Assembly (NCBI GenBank): GCA_027625915.1
Contig: JANTQA010000032.1
Span: 1,240,001 to 1,304,000 of the forward strand
DNA: 64,000 bases
DNA from: Anaeramoeba flamelloides
Lineage: Eukaryota; Metamonada; Anaeramoebidae
Direction of reading: 5' to 3'
The notes beneath the pieces are model-generated. The model ran no database searches. It saw only the letters and a program-made list of their open reading frames with translations, and was not told the DNA's origin. Position 1 is the first letter of the stretch, and every line of letters starts with the position of its first letter. Positions 47,679-57,700 of the stretch are shown here, in pieces. The position numbers were made by a program, and so were the translations under genes.

Positions 47679-48843
47679 TGAAGAGAGAAAATTGCTTTTC
47701 TCCTGTGTGCCCTAATTTCTAAACTTTTTTTAGAAATTTTGTTAAAGAATCACAAATTTTATTATCACTTACTAATGATAATATATATGATGAATTTTTT
47801 TTTATTAATAATATCTCTGATATTATTAATTTTTTTACTTTTTCAAAAAATTCAGATATCCAGATTTTTCGATTTATTTTATAGGCCGGACAGTCCCATA
47901 AAAAATGATCGAAATCTTCAATGATATCAATATTTAACTTTTCTTTACATAAATCACAATTTTTATTTTTATTTTTACTTGTTACATAAGAGTACCTATT
48001 TAAACAATTAGTAAAATTTCGAAATTTTAGAATTGTTTTTGAAGCTTTCCAGTTTAAATATTTTTTGTTGTTTGAAATTGCAATTTTGTTGTTTTATAAT
48101 TTTTAGATATTGTTGAACTTTCCAACTAGGTGAATTTTCCAATTTGGTTAATCGAAAAACTTTTAATTCTAAATCTAATAATTTTAATCCCTTAGTGTGC
48201 CAATTAATATTTTCATTTTCCAATTTTCGAAAATTTAGTATTGTTTTTAATTTTTTTAAATTTAAGAAATCTAATTTTTCTATCAATTTATATTTTCTTC
48301 GGTATATTTTTTAATCTAGCGAGATCAATTTTTGCTTCAGTTTTATAAATTAATCGAGGTGAATGGATATTAATTTGTAAGAAATTTGTGACTGTTTTAT
48401 TGATAAATCTATCAATTCTTTCAAAATCATTTTGTTTCAAGTCAAATATTTCAAGACCATAATAAAGTTGACTTAAAATGAGAGCTTTGAAAGAAGTTAT
48501 TTTGACTCCATTGTTGAGTTTATTTTGTTGAAACAATCGATTAAGTGTTTCCAAGGACTTTTCCACTTTTTTGAAATTATATTCAAGATGCGTGTTTTTT
48601 TCTAACCAAATCCCAAGATAAAAAATATCTTTTAATTCTTTTTTATATTTGGTTTTTTTATTATGTGGGTTCATCAAAAATTATTTGTTCTTTTAAATTA
48701 GCAAAAATATTTCTTTGTGAAGTGTTCTAGGTTTTTTTTACTTTTTGAAATAAACAGAAAATCTATTGATTTTCCAAATAAATATAAAATCTCAAAAAAA
48801 ACCTATAACACTTTACAAATAAAACCGAAAATCCCAAGAAATC
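47505..48843. repeat. Palindromic repeat F, copy 2, split by a LINE
   Basis: The left half (47505-47655) and right half (48696-48843) are mutual inverted repeats: GAGTTTTCTGTTTATTT and AATAGGTTTTTTTGAG on the left, AAATAAACAGAAAATC and CTCAAAAAAAACCTATAAC on the right. The LINE insertion separates them. Removing it would give a palindrome of about 300 bp like copies 1 and 3. Confidence 0.75.
47656..48676 (-). mobile_element. 5'-truncated LINE (non-LTR retrotransposon) with target duplication
   Basis: The 19-bp word AAAAATTATTTGTTCTTTT occurs at 47637-47655 and 48677-48695, the two edges of the insertion. On the minus strand the element codes the end of a reverse transcriptase (YLGIWLEKN; NGVKITSFKALILSQLYYGL; FERIDRFINKTVTNFLQI; SPRLIYKTEAKIDLARLKN), then CDLCKEKLNIDIIEDFDHFL and WDCPAY, a C-terminal zinc-binding motif. 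A poly(A) tail follows (T run at 47656-47679). The 5' part is missing, as in typical truncated insertions. At least two frameshifts (near 48288 and 48020) interrupt the frame, so this copy is dead. Confidence 0.88.
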
Positions 48844-49454
48844 CACTGTCAATTGACTTTAAATTCTATCTTTTTTTTACAAATCAATTTAATATAAACT
48901 AAATTTCATAATAAATGGCCCATCTTAAATTTGAATTTTGAATTGCTTTTGTATTGTTTTGAAGTTTTTACTCTCGCAATGAAAAGTTTGCAAATAAATT
49001 ATTTTTTCTCTTTTTTATTTTTTCAACAATTTTTTGTCAAAATGGAAAATGAAAATGAAAAATTGGATAGAAGTAACAGATGAATTAATGAAAAAATTAG
49101 TTTCAAATCTGAAAAAGAGATTAGATTTAGTTATTCAAATGGAAGGAGAATCGATAAATGGGTTTTATTAATTTTTTAAATTTTCTATTTTTTAATTAAA
49201 TGCTTCTTTCAAAATAAATATCCCAATTTTTTTTAACATTTTTTTTGAATGTTTTTCTTTTATTTTTAGATAAAAAATAAATATCTCTTGAGAATATTAT
49301 TGAATATTAAAATCGAAATTTTCATTTTATAATAGATAACTTCAATTATTAAAAATATTTTTCTTTAAAATTTGATTTTTAATGGGCAAATGATTTTGAA
49401 AGATAGTTTACATCAAACACCAAAAAAAAAAAAAAAAAAAAACCAAAACTTGAT

Positions 49455-49497
49455 GGTACTTCATAGATACTCCACAGCACTTGATAACGCTTCTCAA
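49455..49497. repeat. 10-bp-periodic array 1
   Basis: Four imperfect decamers starting GGTACTTCAT and continuing with ACTC, AGCACTTGAT and ACGCTTCTC words, period 10-11. Same type as 50111-50150 and 58307-58346. Confidence 0.6.
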
Positions 49498-50007
49498 ATT
49501 CCTAAATTTTATTCCGAAATTTTTTTTTCAGATTTTCATATTTTTTTAGTATCCACTTACTAGTATTAAAAAAATTAAATTGAAAAATTTCAAGTGAGAC
49601 AAAATTATTACTTACATTAAAACGTTTATTCCTTTTGAATGAAGTGAAAAACCAATTAATTAAAATTCAAGAAGTTATAAAGCTTGGGGAATATTGAATT
49701 TATTGTAGTTAGTAGTATTATGATTTTTAAAAGTTTCTAGTCTAGAAAAAAGATTTTTTTTGGTATCGAACTTTTTTGATAACTTGGAATAATGAATTAT
49801 GGCTTCATACAACTTTGAGATATTTAGGTCAATTGATAATAATTAATAGTTTTGAAAATACTCTATTTTTAGAATAAAACTGAAATCTAGAAATAAAAAA
49901 AAATAAAATTGTAATTAAAAGTGTACTTTTTTTCCAGAATTTAAAATAATCAACCAAAATCCAGGGTTTTTACTCTATTCTGATAAATTATTGAAATCCT
50001 TTAGAAA

Positions 50008-50150
50008 GTGTATTTCGAGTGCCTTTAAGTGCCTAGATTTTTTTAATTTTAGAAATAAACAGAAAATTTTGAAATTTTTTTTTTTATTTCTCAAATTAAA
50101 AAAAAACCTCGGTACTCTACGACACTCGATGGCACTTGAAGACACCCTAC
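50008..50150. repeat. Small palindrome with 10-bp-periodic arrays at both ends
   Basis: The right end (50111-50150) is four exact-length decamers: GGTACTCTAC, GACACTCGAT, GGCACTTGAA, GACACCCTAC. The left end (50008-50032) carries the same motif on the other strand (GAGTGCC, AAGTGCC). The middle holds the repeat-F words AGAAATAAACAGAAAATTT and TTATTTCTCAAATT. It looks like a shortened member of family F. Confidence 0.65.
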
Positions 50151-50289
50151 AAAAATATTTTATAATAATTAAAAATCAAAATTATTACTTCAAAACTCAA
50201 AAATATTAAAATTGTCCATCAAGTTCAACAATTCTAAAATTCAGATCATTTACTAACTGCTTAAATGGAAATTATTTATATAATAAAAA

Positions 50290-50760
50290 AAAATTCAAAT
50301 AAATTTTTTCCTTTATGTTTAAAATGTGAACAAAAGGAAACACTATAAAAAAACTCTTGACTTTTACAAAGATTATCACTTTTTAAAAGTATTTCCTCTT
50401 TAAAAGCGTTGGGAAGTACTTGAAAAGTATTAGGAAGTGTTTGAAAGGTTTTTAAATTATTTGAAAGTGATTGAAAGCTTGTTAAAAGTCATGAGATTAT
50501 TTGTATCTAATTATAGAAAATATTGATAATTTTTTATCGCTTTGTCCTTCCTATTAAAAAGATAGATTAATTTTACACAACAAATAGAAACAAAAAAATC
50601 TTAAGGGATTTATTTTAAACTGTGATAGTTTGAAAGTATTTTCTTTAATTAGTGATTGTGTAATATATAATTTCACATTAAATTTCTGAAAGAGGATTTA
50701 AATAAATGGTCAACTGGAGTGGAATTTACACTTTTTCAATGATACAAAAAAAAAAATATT
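50290..50760. repeat. Dispersed repeat E, copy 1
   Basis: It aligns with 53335-53612 in the same orientation: TTTATGTTTAAAAT, a TATCACTTTTTA block, TCCTTCCTAT..AAAG.ATAGATT, and the end GGAATTTACACTTT. This copy has an extra segment of about 150 bp (50390-50530) with words such as GGAAGTACTTGAAAAGTATT, in reverse orientation to the decamer arrays. Confidence 0.55.
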
Positions 50761-50943
50761 TTGTGTTTTTTTGATTTGTTAAAAAAGTCAAAAAAATCTC
50801 AGATTTCAAGTCGAATTTGAAACAAAAAAAAATAATTGTAAATTTGTCAAAGGAATTAGAATTTAGATTTGAAATCTTGAAGGGTTTGGTATCCATTTTT
50901 TTTGAATTATCTTATTTATTGTTGAGGTTTAAATGTAATTAAT

Positions 50944-51486
50944 TTAGATAAGTCCACTAATTAAAGTTGTTTCATTCTTCTTTTTCATACTTTCAAATTC
51001 TTTTTCTAGATTTTCTTCTTTTTCTGAGTTTTCTTTTTCTTGATCTACTTCTTCTTCTTCTTTTTGATCTTGTTTTTCTTGTTTTTCTTCTTGCTGGGAA
51101 GAAATATTTTTTGTTTGAATTAGTAATAATTTTTTTTTAATTACACTACAAAGCTCACGATCAATACGATCGGGTAGGTGATATTCAAAAACAAACTTAG
51201 CCATGTTAAACATAATCCAAAACGTTGTATTTGTTGCGTCCCATCCATTGCTTTCTGTAAAGTCAAATTCTTTCAAAACTTCAAAATCCTGATCACATAT
51301 TTGAAAAGTGCTGATTGTGATCCTCAGAATTACATGTTTCGGAAATTCACTCTCTTGATCAATGACTTTTACTTTCCACCAACTTGAGTCTGAGTCTCTC
51401 AGGGTTGGGGTTAATGATCCAATTTCTTGTTTATTTTTAATTTTATTTTTCAATTTTGTTCCAACTTTCCCAAATAGCTTTTTCAT
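50944..51486 (-). CDS. Small protein with a possible PH/FERM-C-like domain
   Basis: A single uninterrupted frame of 180 residues from ATG 51486 to TAA. Residues 1-20 are basic. Residues about 33-125 alternate hydrophobic strands and end in a helix (WWKVKVID; HVILRITISTFQICD; LKEFDFTESNGWDATNTTFW; FVFEYHLPDRIDRELCSVIK), the order of strands and final helix seen in PH-like/FERM C-lobe folds. The rest is a Glu/Lys/Gln coiled tail. The fold call is an inference from pattern only; no family motif is diagnostic. Mixed codons and lack of internal stops support a real gene. An extra 5' exon cannot be excluded. Confidence 0.6.
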   Translation of the reverse strand: MKKLFGKVGTKLKNKIKNKQEIGSLTPTLRDSDSSWWKVKVIDQESEFPKHVILRITISTFQICDQDFEVLKEFDFTESNGWDATNTTFWIMFNMAKFVFEYHLPDRIDRELCSVIKKKLLLIQTKNISSQQEEKQEKQDQKEEEEVDQEKENSEKEENLEKEFESMKKKNETTLISGLI

Positions 51487-51964
51487 TTCTTTTTCTTTTT
51501 GTTGGTACTTTCACGAAAAGGTTTAAAGGTAATTTATTCTAACTCAAATTTTGTTCCAAAAGCACGTACAAAATAGGAATAAAAAAATGCTCAAATCTTT
51601 TGATATAATTAAAAAATTGACGATGATTGTTTTTGATCAGAAACTATTTTTAAGATTCTTGAATTATTTGAATAGAAAGTTCACAGTTTCTTTTGTTTTT
51701 GTGTTTTGTAATTAATTCCCTCAACAGTTAATTTAAAAATAAATTGAACAAAATTTCTGTTGACTTTCTAATATAAAAAGTTTTAAAAAAAGACAACCCA
51801 AGAATTAAAATCAATCACCCAAGTTTACAAATCAAAAAAGGTGAAATTCAAAATTCATACAAAACTTAACCTTTTGATGAGTTTTATTTTGTTACTTAGT
51901 TCTTTGGGAATTTGTTTTTGGTTAAAAATCATTTTGAGATTTTTAAAACTAGGCTTTTACTTTT

Positions 51965-52249
51965 TTAAAGTTTTTTTGTAAAAGTTTTTCTTTTGGAAAG
52001 ACAAATTGCCAAATTATTTATTTCAGATAATTTTTTTGATTTTAAATTTTTATCAATATTTTGATTCATTTCAAATTCTTGGATAATTTTATATAATATT
52101 ATTAACTTCTTGTCAATTTTTGGGATAGGTACTTCCATTATTAAAATTAATTCAGCTGCAAGCATTTGAACTTGATTGAAAGGAATCTTTTCGAAAATTC
52201 TATTAAGAAATGGATAATAAATCCAAACATTAAAGGAGAAAGATAACAC
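51965..52249 (-). other. Doubtful open frame, possible decayed gene fragment
   Basis: A 94-codon frame without a good ATG start (VWIYYPFLNRIFEKIPF; IDKKLIILYKIIQEFE; KLSEINNLAICLSKR). The pattern of two helices followed by a ..LSEINNLAI motif faintly recalls the last part of RhoGAP domains, but key residues are lacking. It could be an isolated exon, a gene relic or chance. Confidence 0.2.
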
Positions 52250-53334
52250 CCTTGGAAAACTCTTATTCGTTCCTTTTGAGACTATTTTTAAAACGAACTC
52301 TTGAATATTTCATTTTTAATATATTTATTGAATGAAGAACAAACATTTATTTATTGGACTACAAAAAATAACTCAATTTTTCGAGAAAAATTTTCAAATT
52401 TGTTCTTTCATTTTTAGAATTTTTTTTTCACAAATAGAACTTTAAGAAGCTAATATCTTATGAAATGTTTGTTTATCGTCAATTTTTTTGATTGACTAAT
52501 TTATAGTTCTTTGATAAAAAAAAAAAAAAAGAGGCATAGTTTTTATATTGAAATTGAGTCTAAACTTTTCTTCGCTAGTTATTCTGATAAAACTATATCA
52601 GTAATTTGTTTGAAAATATTTTAATAAATCGAATAAATAAAATGAAAGTCCAGTTCTTTTTTAATCTTTAAGTTATTCTTAATCCACCATAATAAATAAG
52701 ATTGGATTATTAATTATTGATTTAGAAATACCCAAATTAAGATGTAATCATTTAGATTCTAAGTTGAATTTTACAGGTTTTACAAAATAGATGGAAATAA
52801 TAGTGTTAACAATATGATTTGGTTGTTTTTTTTCTGTATTTTTTTATTGGACAAAAATAAATAATTGATTTGAACTGTTCTTTGAATATAAAAATTATAT
52901 TTTTTTCAAGTTTAAAATAATTATTTAACTGTTTTTGAAATTAAGTAGATTTTTTATACCGAGTTATTATAGAACTTTGCGGTTTTATTTTTTCAAGTCT
53001 ATTTTGGTACACTTCCATTTATAGATATTTTAAATTTAAGTTTTCTTCATTTCAAGAAATTTGTTTATATATATTTTAAATTTTGAATCTTTTAAAAATC
53101 TTGAAAAAAGGATCAAAACTTATATATACAATAATTCATTTCTGAAAAATAAGATTAAAGACAGACTGATTTTGTAGTAATCAGAATTTTACTTTATTTT
53201 TTTGAAATTTCAAGAAGCGATAAAATTTTATTGTATTAGTTACTATCATTGAGAATTAAACCCTTTTTTTCTTAAATACAGAACATTCGATCACTACAAA
53301 AATAGATATTACTATGTAATAAATAAAAACTCAA

Positions 53335-53612
53335 ATCAATTTTGACTTTATGTTTAAAATATAAACATAAAGTGATAAATGAAAATATTGATCACTTTTT
53401 ATAGATTTTTTCTTCCTATATAAAGGATAGATTGATAATTTCTGAAAAAATTAAAAGAATAAAATTAAAATGAAATATTTTCAGGATGTGATAACTTAAA
53501 ATTATTTTCATTAATTCATAATCTTGAAATCTAATATTTCACGAATATTTTTCTGAAAGGGAATTTAAGTAAAGGGGCACTTAGAGTGTGATTTACACTT
53601 TCTCTTAAATAA
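53335..53612. repeat. Dispersed repeat E, copy 2
   Basis: It aligns with repeat E copy 1 at 50290-50760 but lacks its extra 150-bp segment. Landmarks are TTTATGTTTAAAATATAAAC, CTTCCTATATAAAGGATAGA and GTGTGATTTACACTTTCTC. Confidence 0.55.
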
Positions 53613-53815
53613 CAAAAAAAAAATTAAAACATTTTTTTTGTTGTTCTAATTCTCTAAACAGTATAATTTCCAAACAAAAATTTCATAAACCTCATCAAGA
53701 TTTCTTTAGGGAGTTAGTATTTACATCCAAATCATGGCTACCTTAAAAGTTAAACTTAAAACAAAATGTTTTAGCCAACAAATCACTATCTGATTAGACT
53801 GGGAATTTGTACAAA

Positions 53816-54047
53816 TACTATTTGTTGTAAAATTATTGGAACAAAATTTTCATTCAGCTATCAAAAAAAAGTTTTTTACAATCAAAATCCATTTCAAATT
53901 TTTTATTCTTAAAATCGACTTAAATCATTAATTTCGCCTTTTAGAATTGAGATCTTTTGAGAGATTTATGTTAATTCTTTCAAAGTGTTTTTTTTTTCTG
54001 GAAAGCTGAATGAAAATTTTGATCTTTTTATTTTACAATTAATAGTA
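53816..54047. repeat. Inverted-repeat element family C, copy 3 (reverse orientation)
   Basis: It runs from TACTATTTGTTG to CAATTAATAGTA, 232 bp, with arms containing TTTTCATTCAGCT and GGAAAGCTGAATGAAAATTT. The more AT-rich arm is on the left here and on the right in the other copies, so orientation is reversed. Confidence 0.75.
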
Positions 54048-54399
54048 GTTAGTCTTTGGATAAAATTCAAAGACTTTAAGGGTTTAATATCGCAAGAAAC
54101 TTTACTCAAAAAAAAGGATTTGGAGTTCTACTATTATTAATTCTTAAAAGTGAATAAGTATTTGAAAAAGAGGAAAATAATTTGAAAAGACATTTTTTTA
54201 ATTTTTATCATTTTTTCTTATTAATTTTAATAATTGAAACCAAATGACAGAAAAGGAAGTTTGAAAATATTTCTTTGATTTGAAAATTAACTTTTTGAAT
54301 TGTTGAACTTATAAAACTAATTTTTTTAAATTCACCAACCTATTTACAAACAAATAAATTAATGAAAAACAAACAAAAAAAAAAATAAAAAAAAAATAA

Positions 54400-54726
54400 A
54401 AAAAAAAAATAAAAAAAAAGACCTTGGAAACGAACCAAAAAACTTCTTTAGATCAAAAAGAATTAAATAATAATCTTGAAAACAAAATAAAGAAAATAAA
54501 AGAAGAAAATAGCAAACAATCTGAAACATCTCCACAGCAAAATACGAACACAAAAAGTCCAAATGATCTTGAAAACGGATTACTTTTATCCAGCAACAAT
54601 ATTGAACATACAGAAAAGAAAAGACATTTATCAGTACAAGGTAATTTTTCTTTCAAACAGTTTACTTTATTTTCGGTTTATTAATCCACCAGAAGATGTT
54701 TTTAAAATAATTCCAATTTTACATTC

Positions 54727-54759
<33 letters not shown>

Positions 54760-57700
54760 ATAAAGAAAAAGAAAAAGAAAAAAAAGAAAAAGGAGTAAAT
54801 GTATTCCTTCTCAATTTCTATTTGAAAATAATTTGAACGAAAAAGAAAAAACAAAAAGCACAAATATTTTTTTAATCTTCCCACTTAAGGAGAATAAAAA
54901 TTTTTTGGTTGATTAGATCATGCTCTTTTTTTATCGTATTTTTCAATTCTGACATTTTTTAATAAAGAAACGAAAATTTTTATCTCAAGCTCCTCAAAAA
55001 TATTAAGCTAAATTATTTCTTGAACAAAACCCTAAAGATCTTTGTAAATTAAAAACGATCTTTTTCAGATTTGAATTAAACTTCCTTATTGAACCTTGGT
55101 ATATAATTTTGATTCTGATAATTTTATTTTAACAGTATTTCTAACAAAAAAAAAATCAATCAGAGATTGGAATATAACGTAACACAACCAAAACTAGGTA
55201 TACTCATTTTAAAAAAGTTTTCAAAATATCTATAAAAGAACTGATAAACTTAAGTGCCTTTTTTTCAAAACTTCATAAAAGATTTCTTTTGATAAAGCTT
55301 TTTTTAAAACGTTTTTAATTATGATCGAAAAGTTTAATTTAAAAGAAAACAAATCCACTCACTACTAACATTATTGGTAATAGTGTTGACTGTTGAGAGA
55401 AAAATAGTTGGACAGCAATTTTAATTGGGAACATTACTGAAAATGATTTTTAATTTCAATCGTTTGTGAAATAACTAAAGAAAATAACAATAATCTACTT
55501 ATTAGAATAACGGTTAATGTAATTCTACTTTTTTCAAAACCTTATCTCTTATAATCTAAAGCAAGTTTAAAAATTACCATTTTCAGAATTAATAGTAAAC
55601 TTTACTAAAACTAGGATTTTTGTTAAAATAGCATGATCTACTTTAGTTATCAACCATTCAAATGAGTATTCTACACACGCCACAGATTAATGAACTTGTA
55701 ACACATTTAAACCTGGATTTATATAAATATCACCAAGTTATCAATAGTATTTGATTTTCAATTTTACTAAGGTTCCCAATTAAAAAGTAGTGTCCAACCA
55801 TTTTTCTGTGTCCAACATTTTTCTCTCAACAGTGAATTATAATTTGTATTTTAAAATTTCATACCGAATCCCCAATTTTTGCAGATAAATTAACTGACCT
55901 CTAATTTGGATTTTTGAATTCAAAAATAAACCAATTTTAATCACTAATTTCAGTAAGTTCTAACCCCTTACCCTTAGAGCTTAATTTTTTTTTTTAATAA
56001 CATCTTCAAAATTAATCACTATTCGGGGAAAAAAGTGAAAAGGAATAAAAAGTTCAACATGTTTTTTAATTGGAAACTTTCTGCAAAATAAAAATAAATT
56101 TCAACCAATGAAAATATAAAACTAATAAAATCCAGAGAACAATTTGCCATTTTTATTCTCAACTGGACCAATCAAAACCAAAAAGAATCTTAATTTATAT
56201 TGAGATCTGACAAGTGTCTGGCTTTCTTTGATATCCAAAATAGTTAACCTTTTCAGTAAATATTTACTATGAACTAAAAAAACACTCAAAATTTATGAGT
56301 TGAAAGAATTTAAATAACAAGAATTTACTCCAATTTTTGACTCTTTTCCAAATAGAGAATTTTTTAATCAAAAGTTTAAATTCTCTTATTCATCTAAAAT
56401 AAACTAAATTCCTTTGTAAGATTACAGAAAAATTTACATTAATCATTTTATTTTCAAACTACATTTTTTCGTTTAACAGTAACAAAGACAAATCAAGTTT
56501 TAATTTTATCACTTAATGTAACATTTATTTTCCTCTAAAATACTTTTCCAAAAAAATTAAATAAAAAAAAATAAAATCAAATTAAAAAACAAACAAGTAT
56601 CTTGTAAAAAAAATATTTATGAAAAATTTAATTTACTGGAAAAGTTTAAAAATCACATTTAATACAAAGCCATGAAAAAAGATATTTCATTTTTGAACAC
56701 CTCTTAGACTAAAAAAAATTTTTATGATTTATGAAAACAATAGTTAATCATGGAACACAACTCTTTTCCAATTTTTTACCAATGATCATTCTTCAAAGTA
56801 AAAAAAAATATTTTATTATTGGTCTTTTTGTTCTTCATTAAGAACTAGATCTGATTGTTCAGTGGAAATGTTACGAAAAATAAGTTTCTTTCTCATTGGA
56901 GAATCAGTAGCAAGGAAATTTGATTTTTGTTTATCAATTTTTTGTTTTTTTTATTAGGTAAAATAAAATCATCTTTGAATACTTTCTTATTCTTCAATAA
57001 AATTTAAAAATTTTTACAGATTTTGTTAGTTTTTTGAAAATTTTTTTTTTTTTAAGATGATGTTCTACATTTCTGAAACAAGGTGGTATTTCCAACTTTT
57101 TTAAATCTTACTCTTGTTTTTTGTAAAAAAATATTTAGACTTTGATCTTTACTTTAGAAAAGAAAAGAAAACACTATTTTAGGGAATTTTTTTTAAAAGT
57201 TCCTTTTGTTTTTGATTTTAAAAAAACAAACTTGAACCAAAAAAGAAATTCAAAAAACTACTTAAATCAATTTCAAGTCAAAAACAAATAATGAAAAGGT
57301 ATGTAAAGTGTCTTCTCTTTCAAACCAAAATAATTTCATTAAAAGTTGCAGTTTTATTATTTTTTTTTACAAAAAGAGAATTTGTCAAATTTCATAAAAA
57401 ATAATCCAGTTTGAATTCTTGGAACGTATTTAATTAATACCTCATTTTAACATAATACTCATTTTTCAATTAAAAAAAAATGAGAAAATTTTTTTCAAAA
57501 AAGGGATTAATTTCGTACTCAAATAATTTTTTATTCTATATTTTGCAAAAGATAAAAAAATTTGAAATAAACCTTTTAAAAAAGAAAAAAACCTTTAAAA
57601 AATCTTTCAATTTACGATACAAACAAATTTTATTCATTAATTTTGAATTTAATATCCTCGAAAATCAAAAAAAGAATAATTCAGAAGGTTAGACTTTCGA

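Larger units (their letters stand above)
47060..50943. other. Spacer with LINE insertion and decamer arrays
   Basis: This convergent spacer between the SH3 gene (plus) and a small minus-strand gene holds palindromic repeat F copy 2 split by a LINE, three short 10-bp-periodic arrays, and dispersed repeat E copy 1. The rest (for example 48850-49440) shows nothing recognisable. Confidence 0.6.
51487..54399. other. Spacer upstream of EDC4
   Basis: A divergent spacer between the small minus-strand gene and EDC4. It contains a doubtful minus-strand frame (51965-52249), dispersed repeat E copy 2 and inverted-repeat family C copy 3. The promoters of both flanking genes should lie here; none is recognisable. 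The last 40 bases are A runs just before EDC4 exon 1. Confidence 0.5.

Noticed and set aside
57480-57692. A 70-codon frame in the EDC4 intron
   Set aside because: Lys/Phe/Asn-dominated with no recognisable motif; likely chance in AT-rich DNA.
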